From Mesostigma viride (Eukaryota; Streptophyta; Mesostigmatophyceae; Mesostigmatales; Mesostigmataceae): a stretch of 64,000 bases of DNA. A program made the position numbers and the translations under genes. Shown piece by piece: positions 45,001 through 55,420 of the stretch. Every line of letters starts with the position of its first letter. The first letter of the stretch is position 1. The notes beneath the pieces were generated by a model. It was not told the origin of the DNA. It made no database searches and was given only the letters and a program-made list of their open reading frames with translations. The stretch is from positions 3,429,049 through 3,493,048 of the forward strand of contig RPFO01000448.1 of assembly GCA_009746045.1 (NCBI GenBank), written 5' to 3'.

Positions 45001-46687
45001 ATCACACCCTATTTTCCAGGTTCCAACGGCCGTTGGCGCATGAAAATCACACCCTAATTTCCAGTTTCCAACGGCCGTTGGCGCGAGAAAAATGACACCT
45101 TCATTTCCAGGTTCCAACGGCCGTTGGCGACAGAAAAATAACACCCTAATTTCCAGGTTCCAACGGCCGTTGGCGCATGAAAATCACACCCTAATTTTAA
45201 GGTTCCGACGGCCGTTGGCGCATGAAAATCACACCCTAATTTACGGGTTCCAACGGCCGTTGGCGCATGAAAATCACACCCTAATTTCAAGGTTCCGACG
45301 GCCGTTGGGCAAAAAAAAAATAACACCCTAGTTTCCAAATTGCAACGGCCGTTGGCGCAAGAAAATCAAGCAAGAAAAGGACAAGGACAAGGACAAGGAC
45401 AAGGACAAGGACAAGGACAAGGACAAGGACAAGGACAAGGACAAGGACGAGGACAAGGACAAGGACAAGGACAAGGACGAGGACAAGGACAAGGACAAGG
45501 GCAAGGACAAGGACAAGGACAAGGACAAGGACAAGGACAAGGACAAGGACAAGGACAAGGACAAGGACAAGGACAAGGACAAGGACAAGGACAAGGACAA
45601 GGACAAGGACAAGGACAAGGACAAGGACAAGGACAAGGACGAGGACAAGGACAAGGACAAGGACAAGGACAAGGACAAGGACAAGGACAAGGACAAGGAC
45701 AAGGACAAGGACAAGGACAAGGACAAGGACAAGGACAAGGACGAGGACGAGGACAAGGACAAGGACAAGGACAAGGACAAGGACGAGGACGAGGACGAGG
45801 ACAAGCACAAGGACAAGGACAAGGACAAGGACGAGGACAAGGACGAGGATAAGGACAAGGACAAGGACAAGGACAAGGACAAGGACAAGGACAAGGACAA
45901 GGACAAGGACAAGGACAAGGACAAGGACAAGGACAAGGACAAGGACAAGGACAAGGACAAGGACAAGGACAAGGACAAGGACAAGGACGAGGACAAGGAC
46001 GAGGACAAGACAAGGACAAGGACAAGGACAAGGACAAGGACAAGGACAACGTGCTGGCACAAGGACAAGGACAAGGACAAGGACAAGGACAAGGACAAGG
46101 ACAAGGACAAGGACAAGGACAAGGACAAGGACAAGGACAAGGACAAGGACAAGGACGAGGACAGGACAAGGACAAGGACAAGGACAAGGACAAGGACAAG
46201 GACAGGACGAGGACAAGCACAAGGACAAGGACAAGGACAAGGACAAGGACAAGGACGAGGACAAGGACAAGGACAAGGACAAGGACAAGGACAAGGACAA
46301 GGACAAGGACAAGGACAAGGACAAGGACAAGGACAAGGACAAGGACAAGGACAAGGACAAGGACAAGGAAAGGACAAGGACAAGGACAAGGACAAGGACA
46401 AGGACGAGGACAAGGACGAGGACAAGCACAAGGACAAGGACAAGGACAAGGACAAGGACAAGGACAAGGCTGGACAAGGACAAGGACAAGGACAAGGACA
46501 AGGACAAGGACAAGGACAAGGACAAGGACAAGGACAAGGACAAGGACAAGGACAAGGACGAGGACAAGGACGAGGACAAGGACAAGGACAAGGACAAGGA
46601 CAAGGACAAGGACAAGGACAAGGACAAGGACAAGGACAAGGACAAGGACAAGGACAAGGACAAGGACAAGGACAAGGCAACGACAAG

Positions 46688-46719
<32 letters not shown>

Positions 46720-49700
46720 AAGGACAAGGACAAGGACAAGGACGAGGACGAGGACGAGGACAAGGACAAGGACAAGGACAAGGACAAGGACAAGGGCAAG
46801 GACAAGGACAAGGACAAGGACAAGGACAAGGACAAGGACGAGGACGAGGACGAGGACAAGGACAAGGACAAGGACAAGGACAAGGACAAGGACAAGGACA
46901 AGGACAAGGACAAGGACAAGGACAAGGACAAGGACAAGGACAAGGACAAGGACAAGGACAAGGACAAGGACAAGGACGAGGACGAGGACGAGGACAAGGA
47001 CAAGGACAAGGACAAGGACAAGGACAAGGACAACGTGCTGGCACAAGGACAAGGACAAGGACAAGGACAAGGACAAGGACAAGGACAAGGACAAGGACAA
47101 GGACAAGGACAAGGACAAGGACAAGGACAAGGACAAGGACAAGGACGAGGACAAGGACGAGGACAAGGACAAGGACAAGGACAAGGACAAGGACAAGGAC
47201 AAGGACAAGGACAAGGACAAGGACAAGGACAAGGACAAGGACAAGGACAAGGACAAGGACAAGGACAAGGACAAGGACAAGGACAAGGACAAGGACAAGG
47301 ACAAGGACAAGGACAAGGACAAGGACAACGTGCTGGCACAAGGACAAGGACAAGGACAAGGACAAGGACAAGGACAAGGACAAGGACAAGGACAAGGACA
47401 AGGACAAGGACAAGGACAAGGACAAGGACAAGGACAAGGACAAGGACAAGGACAAGGACAAGGACAAGGACAAGGACAAGGACAAGGACAAGGACAAGGA
47501 CAAGGACAAGGACAAGGACAAGGACAAGGACAAGGACAAGGACAAGGACAAGGACAAGGACAAGGCTGGACAAGGACAAGGACAAGGACAAGGACAAGGA
47601 CAAGGACAAGGACAAGGACAAGGACAAGGACAAGGACAAGGACAAGGACAAGGACAAGGACAAGGACAAGGACAAGGACAAGGACAAGGACAAGGACAAG
47701 GACAAGGACAAGGACAAGGACAAGGACAAGGACAAGGACAAGGACAAGGACAAGGACAAGGACAAGGACAAGGACAAGGACGAGGACAAGGACAAGGACA
47801 AGGACAAGGACAAGGACAAGGACAAGGACAAGGACAAGGACAAGGACAAGGACAAGGACAAGGACAAGGACAAGGACAAGGACAAGGACAAGGACAAGGA
47901 CAAGGACAAGGACAAGGACAAGGACAAGGACAAGGACAAGGACAAGGACAAGGACAAGGACAAGGACAAGGACAAGGACAAGGACAAGGACAAGGACAAG
48001 GCTGGACAAGGACAAGGACAAGGACAAGGACAAGGACAAGGACAAGGACAAGGACAAGGACAAGGACAAGGACAAGGACAAGGACAAGGACAAGGACAAG
48101 GACAAGGACAAGGACAAGGACAAGGACAAGGACAGGACGAGGACGAGGACAAGGACAAGGACAAGGACAAGGACAAGGACAAGGACGAGGACGAGGACAA
48201 GGACAAGGACAAGGACAAGGACAAGGACAAGGACAAGGACAAGGACAAGGACAAGGACAAGGACAAGGACAAGGACAAGGACAAGGACAAGGACGAGGAC
48301 GAGGACAAGGACAAGGACAAGGACAAGGACAAGGACAAGGACAAGGACAAGGACAAGGACAAGGACAAGGACAAGGACAAGGACAAGGACAAGGACAAGG
48401 ACAAGGACAAGGACAAGGACAAGGACAAGGACAAGGACAAGGACAAGGACAAGGACAAGGACAAGGACAAGGACAAGGACAAGGACAAGGACAAGGACAA
48501 GGACAAGGACAAGGACAAGGACAAGGACAAGGACAAGGACAAGGACAAGGACAAGGACAAGGACAAGGACAAGGACAAGGACAAGGACAAGGACAAGGAC
48601 AAGGACAAGGACAAGGACAAGGACAAGGACAAGGACAAGGACAAGGACAAGGACAAGGACAAGGACAAGGACAAGGACAAGGACAAGGACAAGGACAAGG
48701 ACAAGGACAAGGACAAGGACAAGGACAAGGACAAGGACAAGGACAAGGACAAGGACAAGGACAAGGACAAGGACAAGGACAAGGACAAGGACAAGGACAA
48801 GGACAAGGACAAGGACAAGGACAAGGACAAGGACAAGGACAAGGACAAGGACAAGGACAAGGACAAGGACAAGGACAAGGACAAGGACAAGGACAAGGAC
48901 AAGGACAAGGACAAGGACAAGGACAAGGACAAGGACAAGGACAAGGACAAGGACAAGGACAAGGACAAGGACAAGGACAAGGACAAGGACAAGGACAAGG
49001 ACAAGGACAAGGACAAGGACAAGGACAAGGACAAGGACAAGGACAAGGACAAGGACAAGGACAAGGACAAGGACAAGGACAAGGACAAGGACAAGGACAA
49101 GGACAAGGACAAGGACAAGGACAAGGACAAGGACAAGGACAAGGACAAGGACAAGGACAAGGACAAGGACAAGGACAAGGACAAGGACAAGGACAAGGAC
49201 AAGGACAAGGACAAGGACAAGGACAAGGACAAGGACAAGGACAAGGACAAGGACAAGGACAAGGACAAGGACAAGGACAAGGACAAGGACAAGGACAAGG
49301 ACAAGGACAAGGACAAGGACAAGGACAAGGACAAGGACAAGGACAAGGACAAGGACAAGGACAAGGACAAGGACAAGGACAAGGACAAGGACAAGGACAA
49401 GGACAAGGACAAGGACAAGGACAAGGACAAGGACAAGGACAAGGACAAGGACAAGGACAAGGACAAGGACAAGGACAAGGACAAGGACAAGGACAAGGAC
49501 AAGGACAAGGACAAGGACAAGGACAAGGACAAGGACAAGGACAAGGACAAGGACAAGGACAAGGACAAGGACAAGGACAAGGACAAGGACAAGGACAAGG
49601 ACAAGGACAAGGACAAGGACAAGGACAAGGACAAGGACAAGGACAAGGACAAGGACAAGGACAAGGACAAGGACAAGGACAAGGACAAGGACAAGGACAA

Positions 49701-50257
49701 GGACAAGGACAAGGACAAGGACAAGGACAAGGACAAGGACAAGGACAAGGACAAGGACAAGGACAAGGACAAGGACAAGGACAAGGACAAGGACAAGGAC
49801 AAGGACAAGGACAAGGACAAGGACAAGGACAAGGACAAGGACAAGGACAAGGACAAGGACAAGGACAAGGACAAGGACAAGGACAAGGACAAGGACAAGG
49901 ACAAGGACAAGGACAAGGATGGCGCAAGAAAATCACATCCTTGTGCGTAACACCTACCCGGACAGCTGGCAGTGTGTGGTGGGTTGCTTTTCCAGTTGCT
50001 GCCGTCGCGGCATCGGAACCCGATGACCCAGAAGCCGCCGATTTCCTCCGCTCCTTCGCCGCCTTTGCTGCATGAGCGCCGCGCGCCTGTTGCCCCGACG
50101 ATGGTGCGGGGGGAGGGGGCATTTGCTGTGCTGCCGCTGCAGCTTCCGACGGCGCGGAAGGGCCGGCGGCGGGAGGGGGCAACACCGGTGGCGGCGGAGA
50201 GCCCGGCGGCGGGGGCGCCGGCGGAGGGGAACGCGGGTGGTTGTGCGTACAAGCACG
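39024..50257 (-). CDS. large multi-exon gene of unknown function (six modelled exons)
   Basis: Modelled minus-strand exons are A 49958-50257, B 42991-44145, C 41915-42373, D 41235-41804, E about 39963-41226 and F 39024-39843. A to D are all multiples of three with phase-0 GT/AG joins. E to F join in phase 1, at AAAGG/GTAAGT and CACACACAG/G. The D to E join needs either a very short intron or a one-base indel at GGGG. Exon F changes frame at a C10 run near 39625. A is Pro/Ala-rich; B is globular (FFEEWRQRAPGTDLWSVIV, AVLDGNHYTQMLKS); C has EVHNYFKTHMEESWD; D has LYDLTYMAKIFCEVMVQLF. E has FAWEKSDGPTRLAQVV, then a basic KKKRRKRA and a Gly/Arg/Glu repeat region; F ends with GVWYVKFWAEGCDEKG. Total about 1,500 residues. 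No domain recognised; nuclear location is suggested only by the basic stretch. The 5' end is not found, and linking A to B is the weakest step. Confidence 0.5.
40125..40575. repeat. 24-bp GC-rich minisatellite inside a coding exon
   Basis: Units of CGACCCGCCCCCCTCTCCGC plus CCTT, about 18 copies with length variants. On the minus strand it reads as an in-frame Gly/Arg/Glu-rich repeat (RRAERGAG, VEGRRGGR). Length changes in the C runs make several frames open, so the true exon frame is hard to fix here. Confidence 0.85.
42495..42950. repeat. 46-bp palindrome-containing array 1
   Basis: About ten tandem units of TTCCAACGGCCGTTGGCGCA followed by AGAAAAATCACACCCTAATT and TCCAGG, period 46 bp. 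Each unit carries the perfect 14-bp palindrome CCAACGGCCGTTGG. The array lies within the modelled intron between exons B and C. Confidence 0.95.
44190..45372. repeat. 46-bp palindrome-containing array 2
   Basis: About 25 units of the same 46-bp repeat, with variants (GCGCATGAAAATC, GCGACAGAAAAATAA, GCGCGAGAAAAATGA) arranged in blocks. These suggest higher-order duplication. Lies within the modelled intron between exons A and B, adjacent to the GGACAA array. Confidence 0.95.
45376..49918. repeat. GGACAA hexanucleotide array, 4.5 kb
   Basis: About 757 hexamers of GGACAA. The left half carries GGACGA variants, rare GGGCAA, GGCTGGACAA phase changes and three CGTGCTGGCACAA interruptions (46051, 47031, 47328). 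The right part, from about 48310 to 49918, is pure by eye. It is flanked on both sides by GGCGCAAGAAAATCA from the 46-bp repeat. All six frames are open for kilobases simply because the period is six. Confidence 0.98.
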
Positions 50258-50880
50258 CTGTGACACGCAGACGACAAAGAAGAAATCCGCCGAATATGTT
50301 AGCAAGCGGTGCGGTGCAGCACACACACCTGACAAAGCTAATAGGTCAACCCTTAAAACCGTGTCCAACTGCCCGCTATAAAAACCGGGCAATGGTCACT
50401 TTCCATGATAATGTCCACAAACCAACCTAATAGTTAGTTATGGTCCATTATAGGACACAAGCACACACATATATTCACCACCTTGGGGGTCATGTCATTG
50501 GTCATATTGCAATGTCCTATGGGTGCCAAATATAGCACCCCCTGACAGAAAGGAAGCTAGTAAAGGGCTCATGAACACCAAGGTTGCATGTGGAGGAGCA
50601 GGGACCCAGCTGCAAGCTCTAACAATAAATGCCCACTACAAATAGCGGACAGTTTGGTTTGTGACACCTGCTAGCATTACAAAGCTCAATTCTCATCCCG
50701 TAGCAACAAAAATGTAATGTCCGCTGTAAATATCACTCAAAACGGCTAAAGGGTTAAAACGAAGTTGTAGTTGTTTTGCGGCATCAAGTTTCAAAGTACG
50801 TACTGGGATACCCTTCGCCAGCCTGCTTGGCATCCAGGATAAGATCTTGGAACCAGTAAGGGGGCTTCGCTTGCTGCGGC
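50258..50880. other. no gene recognised
   Basis: Probable 5' side of the large minus-strand gene; no upstream exon identified. Confidence 0.4.
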
Positions 50881-51335
50881 AGATGGTGCAATCCATTGTG
50901 ATCTGCGCGCAAAACATACACAAACAACCAAACCCTCATAGGTTGAGCAATCCACAAAATCATGCCATTACTGTAACAACATGGGCAAAGCATACACAAA
51001 CGAACAACCATCATAGATTGAGCTAACAATCCAGAAAATCATGCCATTACTGTAACAACATGGGCAAAGCATACACAAACGAACAACCATCATAGATTGA
51101 GCTAGCAATCCACAACATTATGCCATTACTGTAACAACATGGGCAAAGCATACACAAACGAACAACCATCATAGATTGAGCTAGCAATCCACAACATCAT
51201 GCCATTACTGTAACAACATGGGCAAAGCATACACAAACGAACAACCATCATAGATAGAGCAATCCACAACATCATGCCATTAATGTAATAACATGGGCAA
51301 AACATACACAAACAAATAGCCATGATAGGGCATTA
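50881..51335. repeat. 79-bp tandem repeat
   Basis: Five units of CATGCCATTACTGTAACAAC, then ATGGGCAAAGCATACACAAA and CAACCATCATAGATTGAGC. Period 79 bp, with the last unit about 75 bp. Confidence 0.9.
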
Positions 51336-51439
51336 AGAGAATAGCCATGATTGGGGCAATAAGAGAATTTTTTTGTTCAATTCAATGATCACAATTTATG
51401 CACACAGTCGATGCATTCATAAATGAGGCAGGTTCTTCC

Positions 51440-51912
51440 GAAAATTGGCTCCGTCGTAGAGTGTCAACGGCCAACTTGCAAACACGCACGTTACATGATA
51501 TACATCCTAGTCATTATGGTCCTATACAAACGCCAGAAGGGCCGAATACCGGTTTAATTGGATCTTTAGCTACGCATAGTAAAGTAAATGAATATGTTTT
51601 CTTGTCCTTTTTATACATTACAAAAAAATCAAGTAATTAAAAGTGAAATACCTATTTTTATACCTCCACATCAACAAGATCAATTTAAATTCGCCCCAGA
51701 ATATTTATTACTTTCTTGTTACTCTAGTGTTGAAAATAATTATGTTCATGTGCGATATAAACCAGAATTTAGTAGTAAAGCAGAAGAAGTCGATTATTTG
51801 GGGATTTCTCCAACGCAAGCTTCAATAGCTACTTCATTTATTCCCTTGGTGGAACATGATGATGCAATCCGAGCATTAATGGGTTGTAATATGCAAAGAC
51901 AAGCAGTTCCAT
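51440..51912 (+). pseudogene. rpoB: plastid rpoB fragment (nuclear plastid DNA)
   Basis: Encodes part of the beta subunit of plastid-encoded RNA polymerase: [68 protein letters not shown] and [11 protein letters not shown]. The order matches the conserved rpoB core. Defects: about three residues of the usual HYGRICPI are missing after HYG, and the frame changes near 51600 (NEY then FSCPFYT). AT-rich plastid-type codons contrast with the GC-rich neighbours. It stops abruptly after QAVP at about 51912. Both ends are cut inside the gene, so this is an inserted organelle fragment and not a functional gene. Confidence 0.9.
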
Positions 51913-52150
51913 GACACCAAGGTTGAGACTTACATGCATGGGACAAGAAAAACCTCGTTGCAAGGGTTGAAACAATAACGAAATTGTATGACCACAGACA
52001 CATAAAATGGAAGGCTTGCTCAGTATTATTATTTACCCATCAATCAATTTTAAAGGCAAGGAAATGTTGAAATACGGAAGACCGTCCCAAGTTCGCCAGC
52101 ATTAACAAAAGCATTTCTGTGACAAGAACAGTGGGCGACCATTCCCATTA
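51913..52150. other. no gene recognised
   Basis: Between the plastid fragment and the next minus-strand gene. Confidence 0.4.
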
Positions 52151-52928
52151 TTATCTTTTCCTCTTTTGTTTCTTCCCCTTCCCGGACTCGCATGCATAAG
52201 CGACGTCCGCCATCCCCAAACGATGCAAAATTTTGTTGGAGCTCTGCATCTTCTCCAACAGTTCTTGATCCGATTCCTCCTTTGCACGACGCGCTTCCTC
52301 TGCCTTCGCCTTTGCGGCCTCCACATCTGCATCTATATCCGCCTTCACCACCATCCTGATCAAACGGTCCCGCTCCTCAGGCCTCTCGGCAGTCCCACCG
52401 GCTCTGCGGCAAGAAGAGCCTCCAAAATATCCTTGTGCAGTCTTTGTGCTTCCACAAATCCTATTCGTCATCAAGGTGTACGCGCATTCACGCGCCACAC
52501 CCTGCAAGGAATCCCCCATGGTAACGTTAAGCCCATGAGCAAACCCGTACGCGCTGTCCCCCTCTGCAAAATCTCGAGTCCCTGCCTGTCGAGGCGCACC
52601 AGCTCAACTTTCCGTTCCCCAGTGTGCGTTGCCGTGAAGTGGAGGACCGAGCGTGTCATTCCGGTCTTCCCCATCAACATCTGCAAACTTGCTACGTATG
52701 CGATCCCACGAGCGCACACGTCCTCCAACTTCTCGGCAAAAGGTAGATGTGTCTTGCAATACACATCCAATCCCTCCAGTGGTCTATCACATCTAAGAAA
52801 TCCACACCCCCCGTATGGATCCTTGGCATTTGGTACTCGAGGTCGTGCGCTTGTAGGAACTTGTAATGTTCCGCGCACAGTCCCTCGACCCTTACGGGCT
52901 CCGTACAGATTTTGCATTTCGTTGCCAT
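52151..52928 (-). CDS. Cys/His-rich small protein with two frame changes
   Basis: Starts ATG at 52928 right after TGCGCAG. First frame: MATKCKICTEPVRVEGLCAE followed by H (C-x2-C-x8-C-x2-H). Near a G6 run (about 52810) it passes to a second frame with GCGFLRCDRPLEGLDVYCKT followed by H (a second C-x4-C...C-x2-H module). Near 52520 (G5 run) it passes to a third frame ending in a charged helix (EAAKAKAEEARRAKEESDQE) and a basic GKGKKQKRKR tail. Together about 255 residues. The shifts could be homopolymer errors, tiny introns or decay. The modules resemble the WRKY19-type Cys/His finger only by spacing. Function unknown. Confidence 0.45.
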
Positions 52929-53158
52929 CTGCGCAATTGCCATGAGTCCCATACAGCAGCCATTGTATAACAGGGGCAATGAGGACCGTCAGAACCCCCT
53001 CTGGCGTCTTTCTCACACAATTCTCAATCTAGTCTTGTTGTACGTGCAATAATTGTTGGTTCAAAGAAGGTCCGTTCAAAGAAGTTTTATGAGACAAAAT
53101 AAATTAGTTTCAATTACACGCATCAGATTAATCAAATCATATTTTCTCCCTCTCTTTC
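52929..53158. other. intergenic
   Basis: No palindrome and no gene seen here. Confidence 0.4.
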
Positions 53159-53740
53159 TTACTGAGCAATTCTGTCCATCCTGCCCCTCTTTGCCGGCTT
53201 CTCATCAATCTCCTCATCAAAATCACACACACGTCTAATCTGCTGTCTAATCTGCTCTACCAACCCCCCCTTGCGCATCAGGTCTTTCACCTCCCCCTTC
53301 AAGAGCGCTGTCACGAGTCGCGCGCACTCATACGCGGACTCCGTGGCCATGTCCCTTCCCATATCATGCCACACTTTGGCCGTTGGACAGTCGGGATGGT
53401 CTCCCATGTAAGCCCACACATGCCTTGGCGGCTTGTCCTCTCCGCCTATCCCCTCTCCAGGTCGCATCTGTCCCACCTCCTCTATCACCCACTCTGCATC
53501 ACGCAGCATGAATCGAGGCTTCTTGTCAACATAGTACAAGACCAAAACCATGTTGTTGGGCCAAGGCTTCCACTTTTTCGTCACGATGTGACGGTCAATC
53601 GTCATCAGCCCGCTCTCGATTTCGGCAAACAACGCCCCCCATACGTCAGAATGCTTGGGACAGAACCACTCGCTGTCCGTCGGCATTCCTTCCCATTGAC
53701 AATCCGGATGTTCGCATCGAATGGGTCCATCTGTGCACAT
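53159..53740 (-). CDS. hypothetical Cys/His-motif protein
   Basis: Intact 193-residue frame. N-terminal module RCEHPDC, then FCPKH after 13 residues (C-x4-C-x13-C-x2-H), like those in the genes at 52.9 and 55.1 kb. The middle is globular with WPNNMVLVLYYVDKK and HVWAYMGDHPDCPTAKVWHD. The end is charged (CDFDEEIDEKPAKRGRMDR). The palindrome CAACGGCCGTTGG lies 45 bp upstream of the ATG. No known domain beyond the putative metal-binding motif. Confidence 0.65.
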   Translation of the reverse strand: MCTDGPIRCEHPDCQWEGMPTDSEWFCPKHSDVWGALFAEIESGLMTIDRHIVTKKWKPWPNNMVLVLYYVDKKPRFMLRDAEWVIEEVGQMRPGEGIGGEDKPPRHVWAYMGDHPDCPTAKVWHDMGRDMATESAYECARLVTALLKGEVKDLMRKGGLVEQIRQQIRRVCDFDEEIDEKPAKRGRMDRIAQ

Positions 53741-53784
53741 CGATATTTTTTACACCACCCGCAAACGCACGCATTCAGCAGGGT

Positions 53785-53831
53785 CAACGGCCGTTGGCCC
53801 TGTTAAATTCCACACATCCCAACGGCCGTTG
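53785..53831 (-). promoter_or_regulatory. palindrome pair upstream of the 53.7-kb gene
   Basis: CAACGGCCGTTGG at 53785-53797 and a second copy at about 53819-53831. The near copy is 45 bp from the ATG at 53740. Confidence 0.5.
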
Positions 53832-53924
53832 GCCTTAGACGCACAAAACTTGACACCATCAGGCGATTTTTTCCAAATGATTCTTCTTTATTAAATAAAT
53901 TTACATTCATCCTAAAATCACATT

Positions 53925-54269
53925 CTAGTCAACATCCTCCCCATCTTTAGTGGGTTGCATTCGACCCCAATTGTCGTTCATAAAACTGACCAAAACATGA
54001 GCCGGAGTCCCCACATCCTCCTCACGCCTCAATTTACGCAATACACCTTTAGCAATTCCACCATACCCATCAACCTCCGACATCATCATGCCCACGCCAT
54101 CAAGACGTTCAGCGTGCAATTGCCCGTCCTCTTCGAGAACCAGATCGGGCAGGTCTTCCAGTTCGGCCTCCACAATCTCTATCAGGTTTTCCTTTGTAGT
54201 CTCCCCCCCTTCCTTTCCTTCTTTTCCGCACTCCATCCTACACCCTGCCCCTGCACAACCGACGTCCAT
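53925..54269 (-). CDS. small acidic hypothetical protein
   Basis: 114 residues, MDVGCAGAGCRMECGKEGK at the start (a cluster of three Cys) then an acidic body (IEIVEAELEDLPDLVLEEDG) and HVLVSFMNDNWGRM. ATG at 54269 with the palindrome 46 bp upstream. No recognised domain. The initial Cys cluster may be a shortened version of the family motif in neighbouring genes. Confidence 0.5.
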   Translation of the reverse strand: MDVGCAGAGCRMECGKEGKEGGETTKENLIEIVEAELEDLPDLVLEEDGQLHAERLDGVGMMMSEVDGYGGIAKGVLRKLRREEDVGTPAHVLVSFMNDNWGRMQPTKDGEDVD

Positions 54270-54314
54270 GGCAAGTTAAGAAACGGACTCAGCTCACAGG
54301 ACATTTTGCAAGTC

Positions 54315-54327
54315 CAACGGCCGTTGG
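54315..54327 (-). promoter_or_regulatory. palindrome upstream of the 54.3-kb gene
   Basis: CAACGGCCGTTGG, 46 bp upstream of the ATG at 54269 and just downstream of the neighbouring gene's stop at 54341. Confidence 0.5.
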
Positions 54328-54340
54328 CGACCAAAAACAC

Positions 54341-55123
54341 CTAGTCGCATGCATTCCTTGCTCTCTCCACCAAAGCAGAGGCCAGGACGACCCTTTCCAC
54401 GACCTTTTCAATTTCCTCCCCCTCAGCATCAGCAACAACGGTCATGGCAAATCGGGCTTGGCGCTTAACCCCCGATGCCAGAACGGCAGCCATCTCCACA
54501 CGAGTTTTTGAGACTTCAACAGGTACAGGCAATTCGCCGACCGCAAAAGTAAGCCTTGCGAGGTGCGGGACCCACCAATCACCTTCCAAAAATCCGCAAC
54601 CCCATCCAATCATGAAATACAACAACAGGTCTGCGCCCATGGCGCCTGCGATATCCAAGTCGTCATGCGAAACAATCGCATGCACGTCATCCTCCGAGCA
54701 CAGCATCCATGTAAAAACGGCGTCCCCGAAACCTTGGCAGTAGGCATACGAGTCAAAGTCAGGGTGATTCAACATCCATTCCCGCGACCTGACCGCCATT
54801 CTTTCCAGACTTCCAGCACTGTCCACCTCAAAACTCAGGACAAGAGGTCCTTCACCAGCACTGGACTCGCCATGCACAAACAACAAGCCTCCTTTGATCA
54901 CCTCTTGCATCTCCCCTGACAACTTGGCGTGTCCATCACAAAAAGGCATGCAATCCGTCCCGAATGGAAGCTGGCAATCCCGGGCGATACACCCCCCCTT
55001 TTTTGCAAACAAATCCTTCACCCTCCCTGCCATTCCCGTTCGCACGCTGACATGACGCACGCACAAGTCATCCCCTCCTGCTCTCGCTTCCTGGCACCAC
55101 GCAACCGTGCATTTGACCGCCAT
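54341..55123 (-). CDS. hypothetical protein with two Cys/His modules
   Basis: 260 residues from the ATG at 55123 (an in-frame ATG also exists at 55153). I prefer 55123 because two neighbours start at the same point of the shared leader. N-terminal modules: KCTVAWCQEARAGGDDLCVR followed by H (C-x4-C-x10-C-x2-H), and GCIARDCQLPFGTDC... CDGH. The body is globular with a hydrophobic DLLLYFMIGWGCGFLEGDWW, then an acidic/helical end (EIEKVVERVVLASALVERA). It is the largest intact member of the Cys/His group. Related in layout, not obviously in sequence, to the 53.7-kb gene. Confidence 0.65.
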   Translation of the reverse strand: MAVKCTVAWCQEARAGGDDLCVRHVSVRTGMAGRVKDLFAKKGGCIARDCQLPFGTDCMPFCDGHAKLSGEMQEVIKGGLLFVHGESSAGEGPLVLSFEVDSAGSLERMAVRSREWMLNHPDFDSYAYCQGFGDAVFTWMLCSEDDVHAIVSHDDLDIAGAMGADLLLYFMIGWGCGFLEGDWWVPHLARLTFAVGELPVPVEVSKTRVEMAAVLASGVKRQARFAMTVVADAEGEEIEKVVERVVLASALVERARNACD

Positions 55124-55176
55124 CTGCGACCACCAACACCGTTTGATACACATTTCTCACCGTCAACGGCCGTTGG
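55124..55176 (-). promoter_or_regulatory. shared leader module, copy 1
   Basis: From the palindrome (55164-55176) to the ATG: GACGGTGAGAAATG, TATCAAACGGTGT, GGTGG and GCAG directly before ATG. Two further copies precede the genes at 56026 and 56963. Confidence 0.6.
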
Positions 55177-55420
55177 CTTGAAACAACAAGAATGATTTAT
55201 TACGCACGAAAATCACACCATTTTCCAGCCTCCAACGGCCGTTGGCGCACGAAAAATGCACAAAAAAATTTTTATTATGCATTTATTGATTACATCCATA
55301 GTGCCACGTGGCGAATCACACCCAACTTTCCAGCTGCCAACGGCCGTTGGCGCAAAGAAAATCAAACCCTAATTTGCAGGTTCCAACGGCCGTTGGCGCA
55401 AGAAAATCACACCCAACACT
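55177..55420. other. intergenic with palindrome units
   Basis: Contains three units of the palindrome with partial 46-bp repeat context (about 55230, 55337, 55388). The last lies about 20 bp past the stop of the gene at 55421. Confidence 0.6.

Noticed and set aside
42495-45372. CRISPR-like regular array of palindromic repeats
   Set aside because: The period is constant, but there are no unique spacers; the whole 46-bp unit repeats and the context is a eukaryotic intron.
45287-50392. Very long open frames of Cys-Pro, Ser-Leu, Val-Leu, Gly-Gln, Asp-Lys or Thr-Arg dipeptides
   Set aside because: A 6-bp repeat without stop words leaves all six frames open; there is no evidence of translation.
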